Of a stretch of DNA of 8,563 nt, positions 1 through 6,696 are shown one piece after another. Position 1 is the first letter of the stretch, and each line of letters opens with the position of its first letter. This DNA is from Bacteroidota bacterium (GTDB lineage Bacteria > Bacteroidota > Bacteroidia > Chitinophagales > Saprospiraceae), in contig JAGWYI010000147.1 in assembly GCA_018969455.1 (NCBI GenBank), forward strand, positions 1-8,563, read 5' to 3'. Below the pieces are notes generated by a model that was given only the letters and a program-made list of their open reading frames with translations, made no database searches and had not been told where the DNA came from. The translations under genes and the position numbers were made by a program.

Positions 1-445
1 AATAGCGCTGATCGATACAGGCCTGTACCGTATCCACAAAAAATGAATGGGTGGCAATCCCCAATGCCCAACACTCCTGATTTTCAATGTGTTCCATGGG
101 CGCTTTGGTGATAAAAAGCAGGTCGTACAAATCCGGATGTTTAAAGCCAAAATCAATATACCGTCTGCCAAATTCAACCAGGCGTTGCATGGGGTCTTCC
201 ATGATCATGGCAGGCAATAAATGGTCGCGTTTTACTTTTGCGGCCTCAAATTGCAGGGCAAAATACAGTTCGTTCTTGTCTTTGAAGTACAAATACAAGG
301 TTGCCGGACTGTATTCAATGGCTTCGGCGATGTTGCGCATGTTGACACCTTCATAACCTTGCTGGCGAAAAAGGTGCAAGGCAGCATCCAAAATGCGTTG
401 CCGCATTTCCATTTTTTCTCGTTCTTTTCTTTCTGAAATTCCCAT
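1..445 (-). CDS. TetR/AcrR-family transcriptional regulator, N-terminal part (3' end outside window)
   Basis: The first 148 codons are visible; the frame is open to the window edge. The translation begins MGISERKEREKMEMRQRILD and continues with the classic TetR DNA-binding fold. Helix 1 runs about residues 14-30 (RILDAALHLFRQQG). The helix-turn-helix runs about residues 34-56 (MRNIAEAIEYSPATLYLYF), followed by the conserved F-K-D-K-N-E-L turn. Residues 65-148 begin the ligand-binding/dimerisation domain and include FGFKHPDLYDLLF, as in TetR proteins with a WHG-like C-terminal domain. TetR proteins are cytoplasmic dimers that usually repress and are released by a small ligand, often controlling efflux or lipid genes; the ligand and targets cannot be told here. 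The start at 445 fits family N-termini. Met12 (ATG at 412-410) is an alternative but would trim the basic N-terminal extension. Upstream lies a perfect inverted repeat overlapping the putative promoter, so autoregulation is likely. Confidence 0.93.
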   Translation of the reverse strand, partial: MGISERKEREKMEMRQRILDAALHLFRQQGYEGVNMRNIAEAIEYSPATLYLYFKDKNELYFALQFEAAKVKRDHLLPAMIMEDPMQRLVEFGRRYIDFGFKHPDLYDLLFITKAPMEHIENQECWALGIATHSFFVDTVQACIDQRY

Positions 446-451
446 ATGCTT

Positions 452-484
452 ATAAACAACGCAAAGTTACTGAACGTTGTTTAT
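452..484. promoter_or_regulatory. Putative TetR operator (perfect 10-bp inverted repeat)
   Basis: The arms ATAAACAACG (452-461) and CGTTGTTTAT (475-484) are exact reverse complements around a 13-bp spacer. The left arm ends 7 bp before the TetR start codon, and the spacer contains a -7-like promoter element for that gene. TetR-family operators are commonly palindromes of this size next to their own gene. That this protein binds here is inferred from position and symmetry. Confidence 0.68.
462..469 (-). promoter_or_regulatory. Putative Bacteroidota -7 box for the TetR gene
   Basis: On the minus strand this reads TAACTTTG, an exact match to the Bacteroidota -7 consensus TAnnTTTG. It lies 17 bp upstream of the ATG at 445, so the 5' leader would be only about 10 nt. 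It sits in the spacer of the inverted repeat at 452-484, so a bound repressor would block polymerase. I found no convincing -33 TTG at the usual distance. Confidence 0.55.
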
Positions 485-528
485 GAAATGGATGATTTTG
501 TGTAATATTTATAAGTTATACCAGGATT

Positions 529-599
529 CGCCGGATTTTGTGGATAAATCGGGATGGGTTTCGCTGATTTTTAAAGATCGTGAAGCACAAAATCTGGCG
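529..599. repeat. Imperfect inverted repeat, 14-bp arms, REP-like
   Basis: The arms CGCCGGATTTTGTG (529-542) and CACAAAATCTGGCG (586-599) are complementary at 13 of 14 positions, and the single mismatch is a G-T pair in plus-strand RNA. The 43-bp centre shows no further long pairing. The style (CCGGATTTTGTGG, AAAGATCGTGAAG) reminds me of dispersed extragenic repeats in Bacteroidota genomes, but with one copy in the window that cannot be confirmed. It could also be a hairpin at the end or start of a transcript. Confidence 0.45.
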
Positions 600-778
600 G
601 TGTAAAGTATACCTACCTATTTGACGCATCATTTGCAGCATACACGACATTTAACGATAATAGCATTGCAATCTTTTAAGCAATTAAAGGAGTTGGCCCG
701 CTTTTTGGTTCTCTTCATCTAGTACATTTATACCATTGACAGTTGAAGGGAGGCTGGTGGTTGAAAAGAATGTAAGAC

Positions 779-786
779 CAAAGTTA
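779..786 (-). promoter_or_regulatory. -7-like box TAACTTTG on the minus strand, orphan
   Basis: The minus strand reads TAACTTTG, identical to the box before the TetR gene and matching TAnnTTTG. No -33 TTG stands at a suitable distance, and the only gene downstream on this strand is the TetR gene, more than 300 bp away with its own box. It could start a small RNA or a long TetR leader, or it could be a chance match in AT-rich DNA. Confidence 0.22.
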
Positions 787-863
787 TTTTTTTAATCCAA
801 AATTAATTATTTTGCTTGCACAAATGGAAAACCCTTAATACATTTGTGTGTAGTTTTAATACC

Positions 864-878
864 GCAGGTTTTTCCTGC
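864..878. repeat. Short hairpin GCAGG-N5-CCTGC flanked by ATACC direct repeats
   Basis: The arms GCAGG (864-868) and CCTGC (874-878) enclose five T residues. On the plus strand the hairpin is preceded by ATACC (859-863) and followed by ATACC (879-883), giving a small direct repeat around it. No gene ends nearby, so a terminator role is not supported. It may be a remnant of a small repeat or mobile element. Confidence 0.35.
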
Positions 879-1136
879 ATACCTGAATGTTCTAATTTCC
901 ATCCAAACACTAAGGAAGGCGAGCCAGCTTCCCCCCTCTAATGGCTTGCATATACCATTCACGCATGTTGCATTTTTCTCATCACTCAAGTTGCTTGGGT
1001 GTGTTTTAATATCGTGGTAACCAAACTCCGAAAAATTAAATCGCTGTTGGGCAAATTTTTTTAATCAATGCACGCTGAATTTCGTATCGCTGAAACTTTT
1101 AATCACAGTGAAACATTTGCCTAATTCTTCCTACAT

Positions 1137-1163
1137 CAAGGGCCGCAGTAATTGCGGCCCTTG
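1137..1163 (-). terminator. Strong hairpin, probable terminator of the polX-like gene
   Basis: The arms CAAGGGCCGCA (1137-1147) and TGCGGCCCTTG (1153-1163) are perfectly complementary over 11 bp, are GC-rich and enclose a 5-nt loop. The hairpin begins 34 nt past the stop codon of the minus-strand polX-like gene, and no other gene end is close. There is no good U-run after the stem on the minus strand, so it may act as a transcript-end stabiliser or a non-canonical terminator. The assignment to the minus strand is from context. Confidence 0.6.
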
Positions 1164-1197
1164 GTATTTGTATCTGGTTGGTAATTTTTCAGGTTCT

Positions 1198-2862
1198 TTA
1201 TTTAATGCGTTTTTTATTTATAAAGTCCTGAAAATCAATTAAACTTAAATGATTAACGCATTGTTCTGCTTGAAGGCCTCCCTTGCGTGCGCACATCACA
1301 CCGTATCGTATATCATCGTACCCGTTTTTGCTGTGGGCATCGGGGTTGATGGCAATGGGGATGCCTCGCCGGGTTGCCTCCGGAATCAGCGTCCAATCAA
1401 GATCGAGGCGATGGGGATTGGCATTGAGTTCCAATGCCACCTGATGTTCCTGGCAGGCGTCCAGAATAACATTCCAATCGAGCGGATATCCTTCCCGGCT
1501 CAACAACAAGCGGCCGGTTGGGTGGCCCAGAATAGTGGTAAATGGATTTTGGATGGCCTTTAATAGCCGTGCCGTCGCTTTTTCGGCACTCATTTTCAGG
1601 TTGGAATGGACCGATGCGATGATAAAATCAAATTTTTCCAGCAACTCATCCGGGTAATCCAGGGAGCCATCGTTCAGAATATCGCTTTCTATACCTTTCC
1701 ATATTTTAAATGGCGCCAGTTTCTCATTCAAGGCTTCTATCGCTTCCATTTGGGCTAAAATCCGGTCGGCCTGGAGTCCGTTGGCGTAAAATGCGCTCTT
1801 GCTGTGATCTGTGATACCAATGTATTCATAACCCATTTGTTTGGCATATGTACACATGGTTTCCAAATCATGCAAGCCATCACTCCAGGTGGTATGTACG
1901 TGTAAAATGCCTTTAATATCTTGATCTTCAATGAGTTTTGGAAGTTTTCCCGCGCGTGCGTGCGCCACTGTATCCGGTCGTTCGCGCAACTCGGGCGCGA
2001 TGAAGGGCAATTGAAAATGTGCAAATACCTCGTTCTCATCGTTGAAATGGAATGGAATTTCAGTGTTGCCCTCATTCAGCGCATTCAGAAACTCGGGGCT
2101 GCCGCTCAGCAGAAACAATTGATTGTAGTACCGTTCGGGGCTACACTGAATCAAATATATCGGGGTTTCGTTTTCAATTTTTGTTACAAAAAGCGCATCG
2201 GCTTTTTTTTCAACATGGAACCCGGCTTTTTCCAGTTCCAAGCTCAAATCGCCTTCCCAAGCGATCAGAATTTCAATTTTTTCCACCACCGAACAACGGC
2301 GGCGCAATTGTCCTACAGGCTCCATTTTTGCCTCTGGCAGGGCGTTTTGCAGCCGGCTTAAGGCGAAATCGGCCGCTTCTTCGGCAGTATCGTAGTGAAA
2401 CTGGTCGCGCGAACGCAAAAAGTAATTCAATTTGGATTTTAAATCTTCCTGGGTTTTTAACCCGAATCCTTTAAACTCGATGAGTCGGTTCTCGTTGCAG
2501 GCATACCACAGTTCGCCCACCGTTTCAATGCCCATGTCTTGCCATACGCTGCGCACTTTTTTAGGCCCAAATCCGTTCACTTCCAACATTTCGACTACGC
2601 CCGGAGGGGTCATTTCCCGGTATTTTTCGAGCGCGGGCATTTTACCGGTCCGAAGCAGGCTCTGGATCTTCTCGGCAATTGCTTTGCCCACCCCTTTTAT
2701 ACCCAGCATTTCAGCATCCGACATGGCTTGAAGGGGTTGGTCAACTTTCCGAAGCGCCAGATAGGCATTGCGGTAGGATTTGATGCGAAAGCCATCCTCT
2801 TCGTGCAATTCCATAAGGTTGGCAAGTTCGTCGAAGGCGTAGGCGATTTCTTTGTTGGTCAT
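1198..2862 (-). CDS. polX: PolX-family HhH/PHP protein with degenerate polymerase palm
   Basis: This 554-residue protein is close to the usual length of bacterial PolX (about 570). Residues 1-65 match the N-terminal domain, with GIKGVGKAIAEKI as the first helix-hairpin-helix; further ones lie at about 91-112 (VNGFGPKKV) and 127-145 (FKGFGLKTQ). Residues 150-290 correspond to the palm and thumb. The expected GS..R....GD.D motif reads GQLRRRCSVVEKIEIL (184-199), so the two aspartates are K195 and E197. The third palm aspartate aligns near Y236. The C-terminal PHP domain (318-554) is well preserved: HVHTTWSDG (H321, H323), TDHS (D352, H353), GIESDIL (E392), ASVHS (H419), GHPTGR (H447) and NPDAH (D508, H510). 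PHP domains of PolX give Mn-dependent 3'-5' exonuclease or AP-endonuclease activity in base excision repair. I infer a DNA repair nuclease or phosphoesterase without polymerase activity. The gene is transcribed divergently from argS and has a -7 box 25 bp upstream of its start. Confidence 0.92.
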   Translation of the reverse strand: MTNKEIAYAFDELANLMELHEEDGFRIKSYRNAYLALRKVDQPLQAMSDAEMLGIKGVGKAIAEKIQSLLRTGKMPALEKYREMTPPGVVEMLEVNGFGPKKVRSVWQDMGIETVGELWYACNENRLIEFKGFGLKTQEDLKSKLNYFLRSRDQFHYDTAEEAADFALSRLQNALPEAKMEPVGQLRRRCSVVEKIEILIAWEGDLSLELEKAGFHVEKKADALFVTKIENETPIYLIQCSPERYYNQLFLLSGSPEFLNALNEGNTEIPFHFNDENEVFAHFQLPFIAPELRERPDTVAHARAGKLPKLIEDQDIKGILHVHTTWSDGLHDLETMCTYAKQMGYEYIGITDHSKSAFYANGLQADRILAQMEAIEALNEKLAPFKIWKGIESDILNDGSLDYPDELLEKFDFIIASVHSNLKMSAEKATARLLKAIQNPFTTILGHPTGRLLLSREGYPLDWNVILDACQEHQVALELNANPHRLDLDWTLIPEATRRGIPIAINPDAHSKNGYDDIRYGVMCARKGGLQAEQCVNHLSLIDFQDFINKKRIK

Positions 2863-2887
2863 AGCAAGTCGAAAGGTAGATGAAAAG

Positions 2888-2895
2888 CAAAGGTA
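2888..2895 (-). promoter_or_regulatory. Putative -7 box for the polX-like gene
   Basis: The minus strand reads TACCTTTG, an exact match to TAnnTTTG. It lies 25 bp upstream of the ATG at 2862, implying a leader of about 15-20 nt. No clear TTG stands at the expected -33 distance. A second partial match (TACCTTTC) lies closer to the start codon and is weaker. Confidence 0.55.
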
Positions 2896-2961
2896 GGGGC
2901 AGAATTTTAAATATGCGGGAACCTTATTTCTGGATTGTCTCGTTTTTAGAATGTGCCGGTG

Positions 2962-2969
2962 TATTTTTG
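2962..2969 (+). promoter_or_regulatory. Putative -7 box for argS
   Basis: The sequence TATTTTTG matches TAnnTTTG and lies 61 bp before the argS ATG, giving a leader of roughly 55 nt. A TTG at 2935-2937 is the nearest -33 candidate, but its 24-bp spacing is longer than typical. The intergenic region (2863-3030) carries one such box per strand, consistent with two divergent promoters. Confidence 0.42.
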
Positions 2970-3030
2970 CCGCTGAATCAAGGGCTCATAAAAACCCAAA
3001 TTTCGACGCCTTCGGGCAAACGCTGCAAGT

Positions 3031-4875
3031 ATGATGCAACTTATACCAAACTTACAAAAGGCGGTTGCCACTGCCGTTCAACAATTATTCGGGGTAGAAA
3101 CCGAATGGCAAAAGGTTCAAATTAACCAAACTCCTGCGGAATTTACAGGTGATTACTCGGTTGTTGTTTTCCCGTTTGTCAAACTGGCCAAAAAAGCGCC
3201 CGATCAGGTGGCCCAGGAGATTGGCGCCTATTTGCAGGAACAGGTGCCCGAAGTGATGGCGTTTAACGTCATCAAAGGTTTTTTGAACCTGGAAATTTCC
3301 GAACAATACTGGTTGCAATTTTTACAGGCGGTTTTGAATGATCCGCAATATGGCCGTCAAACGCCCAATGGTCGAAAGGTGATGGTGGAATTTTCCTCAC
3401 CCAATACCAATAAACCGTTGCATTTGGGACATATCCGGAATATTTTATTGGGTTGGTCGTGCAGTCAATTGCTTGAAGCAGTGGGTTATGATGTGGTAAA
3501 AGTACAAATTATCAACGACCGCGGGGTGGCCATTTGCAAAAGTATGGTTTCCTGGCTGAAATGGGGGGCTGGCAAAACGCCGGAATCAGAACAGATCAAA
3601 TCCGACCACTTTGTGGGCGATTATTATGTTTTGTTTGAAAGAAATTCAAAAGCCGAATACGAAACCTGGCAAAGCACCGCAGAAGCCCAGGAATTTTTGG
3701 CCTCCAAACGCAAGCCCAGTCAAAACGAAAAGGATTTTTTTAAAGACTATAAAAACGCCTGGTTCAATACCCATTCCCAACTCGGAGCCGAAGTACGCGA
3801 GATGTTGCTGAAATGGGAAGCCCACGACCCCGACACCATTGCCTTGTGGAAACAAATGAATGGCTATGTGTATGCCGGTTTTGATCAAACTTATGCCGAT
3901 TTGGGCGTTCATTTTGATAAACTTTACTACGAAAGCGATACTTATCTGCTCGGAAAAGACATTGTGGAAGACGGACTGAAGCAAAACGTATTTTTTCGGA
4001 AGGAAGACGGGTCGGTATGGGTTGATTTGACCGATGCGGGTTTTGATCAAAAAGTGGTTCTCCGGGCCGATGGAACTTCGGTGTATATTACCCAGGATTT
4101 GGGAACGGCCCGCATGCGTTTCCACGATTTTGGCTGTGAAAAAATGGTATATGTGGTTGCTGATGAACAAAATTACCATTTTTCGGTGCTGTTTGAAATT
4201 TTGAAACGCCTCCAGGAACCTTATGCTGCCGGTTTGTATCACTTGTCTTACGGCCTGGTGGAACTTCCAACCGGGCGTATGAAAACCCGTGAAGGCACGG
4301 TGGTTGATGCCGATGACCTGATTTCAGAGGTCCGCCGCCTCGCTCTGGAGGGTTTGAGCGAACGGGGAGACACCACAGAAGCGGCTCAACTGGAAACGGC
4401 ACACAAAGTGGGTATGGCAGCCTTGAAGTACTTTATTATAAAGGTACACCCTCACAAAAAAATGATCTTCAATCCGGAAGAATCGGTTGATTTGCAAGGC
4501 CAAACAGGCCCATATATCCAATACAGCTATGTTCGGATCAACAGTTTGATGCAACGGGTGCAAAGGGAACAAATTGACACCGCGTGTGCAACGGATTATA
4601 CAGGCCTGAATGCGGCAGAAAAAGAACTGCTGGTGGCGGTGCAGGATTATCCAGATGTCATCCGGCAAGCGGCCGACAATTATGATCCCTCTTTGGTGGC
4701 CAATTATTGCTACAACCTGGCCAAAAATTTCCATCGATTTTGGCATGATGTCAGCATTTTTAATGCCGAAACCCCCGAAGCACGCGCCTTCCGACTTGAA
4801 CTTAGCCGGGCAATTGGCCTGGTGTTAAAATCAGGTATGCGTTTGCTCGGAATTGAAATGCCCGAGCGGATGTAG
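3031..4875 (+). CDS. argS: Arginyl-tRNA synthetase (class I)
   Basis: This enzyme attaches arginine to tRNA-Arg with ATP in the cytoplasm; it is essential and normally monomeric. The 614 residues fit the family. Residues 1-110 form the N-terminal tRNA D-loop-binding domain. The class I signature follows as SSPNTNKPLHLGHIRN, with the HIGH motif HLGH at 131-134 and the upstream lysine K128. The catalytic Rossmann domain continues through LRADGTSVYITQDLGTA (344-360). The KMSK position reads GRMKTREGTVVDADDL (415-430), the relaxed form common in ArgRS, where the lysine before HIGH is thought to compensate. Residues about 485-614 are the DALR-type anticodon-binding domain, starting with GPYIQYSYVR and ending with a typical MRLLGIEMPERM tail. 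Two ATGs stand in tandem at 3031 and 3034; either may be used, changing the protein by one residue. glnS follows 57 bp downstream on the same strand, and the two are probably cotranscribed. Confidence 0.97.
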   Translation: MMQLIPNLQKAVATAVQQLFGVETEWQKVQINQTPAEFTGDYSVVVFPFVKLAKKAPDQVAQEIGAYLQEQVPEVMAFNVIKGFLNLEISEQYWLQFLQAVLNDPQYGRQTPNGRKVMVEFSSPNTNKPLHLGHIRNILLGWSCSQLLEAVGYDVVKVQIINDRGVAICKSMVSWLKWGAGKTPESEQIKSDHFVGDYYVLFERNSKAEYETWQSTAEAQEFLASKRKPSQNEKDFFKDYKNAWFNTHSQLGAEVREMLLKWEAHDPDTIALWKQMNGYVYAGFDQTYADLGVHFDKLYYESDTYLLGKDIVEDGLKQNVFFRKEDGSVWVDLTDAGFDQKVVLRADGTSVYITQDLGTARMRFHDFGCEKMVYVVADEQNYHFSVLFEILKRLQEPYAAGLYHLSYGLVELPTGRMKTREGTVVDADDLISEVRRLALEGLSERGDTTEAAQLETAHKVGMAALKYFIIKVHPHKKMIFNPEESVDLQGQTGPYIQYSYVRINSLMQRVQREQIDTACATDYTGLNAAEKELLVAVQDYPDVIRQAADNYDPSLVANYCYNLAKNFHRFWHDVSIFNAETPEARAFRLELSRAIGLVLKSGMRLLGIEMPERM

Positions 4876-4932
4876 TCCGAAATCCGTGTTTTATCTTCAA
4901 TTTGGCGTCAAGTTCATAAAATATTTAGCAGC

Positions 4933-6600
4933 ATGAAAGAAAATTCCATCCCCGAACCCAACCATTTTTTGGAAGAAATTGTGGCGGCCGACCTGGCTGC
5001 CGGCAAATATGAAAGCATATTGACGCGTTTCCCGCCCGAACCCAATGGCTATTTGCACATCGGGCACTCCAAGAGTATTTGCCTCAATTTCGATCTGGCA
5101 GCCAAATATGGCGGCAAAACCAATTTGCGCTTCGACGATACCAATCCGAGTACCGAAGAAACCGAATACGTGGAAAGCATTCTGGCCGATGTACGCTGGC
5201 TGGGGTTTGAACCTGCCAACATCTATTATGCCTCCAATTACTTTGATCAGCTGTATGAATGGGCGCTGCAACTCATCCGGATGGGCAAGGCTTATGTGGA
5301 TTTTTCTACCCCCGAGGAGGTAGCAGCCATGAAAGGTACCCCTACCGAGCCAGGAACGCCCAGCAAGTACCGCAATGCCTCGGTTGAAGAAAATCTGGAG
5401 CAGTTTGAACGCATGCGCAAGGGGGATTATCCCGATGGACATTGCACTTTGCGGGCTAAAATTGACCTCGCAGCCCCCAATATGCATCTGCGTGACCCTT
5501 ATCTGTACCGCATCAAGCATGCCCACCACCACCGCACCGGCGATAAATGGTGTATTTATCCTATGTACGACTGGGCCCATGGCCAAAGCGACAGCATCGA
5601 AAACATTACACACTCCATTTGTACCCTCGAATTCATCCCGCACCGGGATTTGTACAATTGGTTTATCGAACAATTGGGTATTTTCCCTTCGAAACAATAC
5701 GAATTTGCGCGCCTCAACCTCAATTACACCATCATGAGCAAACGCAAATTGCTTCAGTTGGTGAAAGAGCATCATGTATCCGGTTGGGACGACCCCCGCA
5801 TGCCGACCATTTCCGGTCTGCGTAGGCGCGGCTTTACCCCGGAAAGCATCCGCGAATTTGCGCGCAGGGTAGGGGTGGCCAAGCGCGAAAACCTGATTGA
5901 GTTTTCGCTGCTCGAGTTTTGTGTGCGGGAAGACCTGAATAAACGTGCCCTGCGCCGTTTTGCAGTACTTCGGCCGCTTAAAGTCGTTGTTACCAATTTC
6001 CCGGAAGATCAGGTAGAATGGCTCGAAACCGAAAATAATCCCGAGGATCCGGAAGGCGGTAAACGCCCCATCGCATTTGCCCGGCATTTGTGGATCGAAC
6101 AGGATGATTTTATGGAAAACCCGCCGCCCAAGTACTTTCGGCTGTCTCCCGGCAACATGGTGCGTTTAAAATCGGCATACATTATTCAATGTGAAGCTGT
6201 AGTAAAAGATGATGCCGGCAATTTAACGGAAGTACACTGCCGATACATCCCCGAAAGCCGCTCTGGCGCCGATACCAGCGGCTTGAAAGTACAAGGTGTT
6301 ATTCACTGGTTGGCCGAGGGACATACTCAAACGGCTGAAGTGCGCTTGTACGATCGCCTGTTTCAAGTAGAAGATCCGGCCGCCGAAGCAGATTTTAAAC
6401 AGGCGCTTAATCCCAATTCGCTGGAATACATACCCAATGCACTGGTTGAGCCAGCATTGCATGTTGCGAACGCTCAAGACTATTTCCAGTTTACCCGGCT
6501 GGGGTATTTTTGCCTTGATCCCGACAGCACAGAAGACAAAAAAGTGTTCAACCGAACGGTTACACTCAAAGATTCCTGGTCAAAAGGTCAGAAAAAATAG
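4933..6600 (+). CDS. glnS: Glutaminyl-tRNA synthetase (class I)
   Basis: This enzyme charges tRNA-Gln directly with glutamine, so the cell need not rely only on the Glu-tRNA(Gln) amidotransferase route. The 555 residues match the E. coli-type GlnRS in length and in colinear motifs. TRFPPEPNGYLHIGHSKSIC (31-50) contains HIGH at 42-45. Further landmarks are RFDDTNPSTEETEYVESI (66-83), the GDKWCIYPMYD region (203-213) and KMSK-type TIMSKRKL (266-273), followed by GWDDPRMPTISGLRRRG (284-300). Residues about 340-540 form the two-barrel anticodon-binding region, with the diagnostic VIHW (456-459), EVRLYDRLF (469-477) and GYFCLD near the end. All expected catalytic elements are present. The start at 4933 gives the usual short N-terminus before the HFLEEI helix. 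GlnRS in bacteria is considered a eukaryote-derived acquisition and is normal in Bacteroidota. The gene lies 57 bp after argS with no obvious terminator between them. Confidence 0.97.
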   Translation: MKENSIPEPNHFLEEIVAADLAAGKYESILTRFPPEPNGYLHIGHSKSICLNFDLAAKYGGKTNLRFDDTNPSTEETEYVESILADVRWLGFEPANIYYASNYFDQLYEWALQLIRMGKAYVDFSTPEEVAAMKGTPTEPGTPSKYRNASVEENLEQFERMRKGDYPDGHCTLRAKIDLAAPNMHLRDPYLYRIKHAHHHRTGDKWCIYPMYDWAHGQSDSIENITHSICTLEFIPHRDLYNWFIEQLGIFPSKQYEFARLNLNYTIMSKRKLLQLVKEHHVSGWDDPRMPTISGLRRRGFTPESIREFARRVGVAKRENLIEFSLLEFCVREDLNKRALRRFAVLRPLKVVVTNFPEDQVEWLETENNPEDPEGGKRPIAFARHLWIEQDDFMENPPPKYFRLSPGNMVRLKSAYIIQCEAVVKDDAGNLTEVHCRYIPESRSGADTSGLKVQGVIHWLAEGHTQTAEVRLYDRLFQVEDPAAEADFKQALNPNSLEYIPNALVEPALHVANAQDYFQFTRLGYFCLDPDSTEDKKVFNRTVTLKDSWSKGQKK

Positions 6601-6620
6601 AAGATTGGGCTAATCAGAGA

Positions 6621-6638
6621 CGCTTTTAGCGATTTTTT
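6621..6638 (+). terminator. Weak terminator-like element after glnS
   Basis: A 4-bp stem, CGCT (6621-6624) with AGCG (6628-6631), is followed after one A by six T residues (6633-6638). It begins 20 nt after the glnS stop codon. The position and T-run suit intrinsic termination, but the stem is very short, so the call is tentative. Confidence 0.3.
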
Positions 6639-6661
6639 CCGAAATTTGTTCGCTTTGGCCT

Positions 6662-6669
6662 TACCTTGC
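6662..6669 (+). promoter_or_regulatory. Degenerate -7-like box before the secreted-protein gene
   Basis: TACCTTGC resembles TAnnTTTG in its first six bases but not the last two. It lies 27 bp upstream of the ATG at 6697, a spacing like that of the box before the polX-like gene. A -33 TTG at the right distance is not evident. If it is not a promoter, the gene would depend on read-through from glnS. Confidence 0.28.
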
Positions 6670-6696
6670 CGAAGTTTTTTTCTCTAAACTCAACTA

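Larger units (their letters stand above)
446..1197. other. Gene-poor intergenic region of about 750 bp
   Basis: No convincing coding region was found on either strand. The longest open frame (807-989, minus, 60 codons) has no recognisable motif and no good start context. The stretch is more AT-rich than the flanking genes. It contains the TetR operator, an imperfect long inverted repeat (529-599), a -7-like box (779-786, minus), a short hairpin (864-878) and a strong hairpin next to the end of the polX-like gene (1137-1163). No tRNA, rRNA or CRISPR repeat pattern was seen. It may be decayed sequence or may hold an unrecognised small RNA. Confidence 0.6.

Noticed and set aside
232..459. Minus-strand 75-codon frame overlapping the TetR start region
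   Set aside because: It is a different frame of the same DNA. The TetR frame starting at 445 gives a textbook helix-turn-helix, and this one gives nothing recognisable.
483..605. Plus-strand 40-codon frame beginning MKWMILCNIYK, divergent from the TetR gene
   Set aside because: Its start codon overlaps the right arm of the putative operator, leaving no room for a normal promoter, and most of its length is the inverted repeat at 529-599. It is more likely a chance frame.
807..989. Minus-strand open frame of 60 codons in the intergenic region
   Set aside because: It has no recognisable motif and an unusual Cys/Lys-rich composition. It lies over a hairpin and repeat area and has no promoter or start context to support translation.
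853..1019. Possible direct repeat of GTTTTAATA sequences at 853 and 1003
   Set aside because: Only the first nine bases match exactly, and similarity falls to about 12 of 17 when extended. This is too weak to call in AT-rich DNA.
4897..6087. Long minus-strand open frame (396 codons) opposite glnS
   Set aside because: It is fully antisense to a clear GlnRS. Its translation has no domain motifs and a low-quality Phe/Ile/Gly-rich composition typical of a shadow frame.
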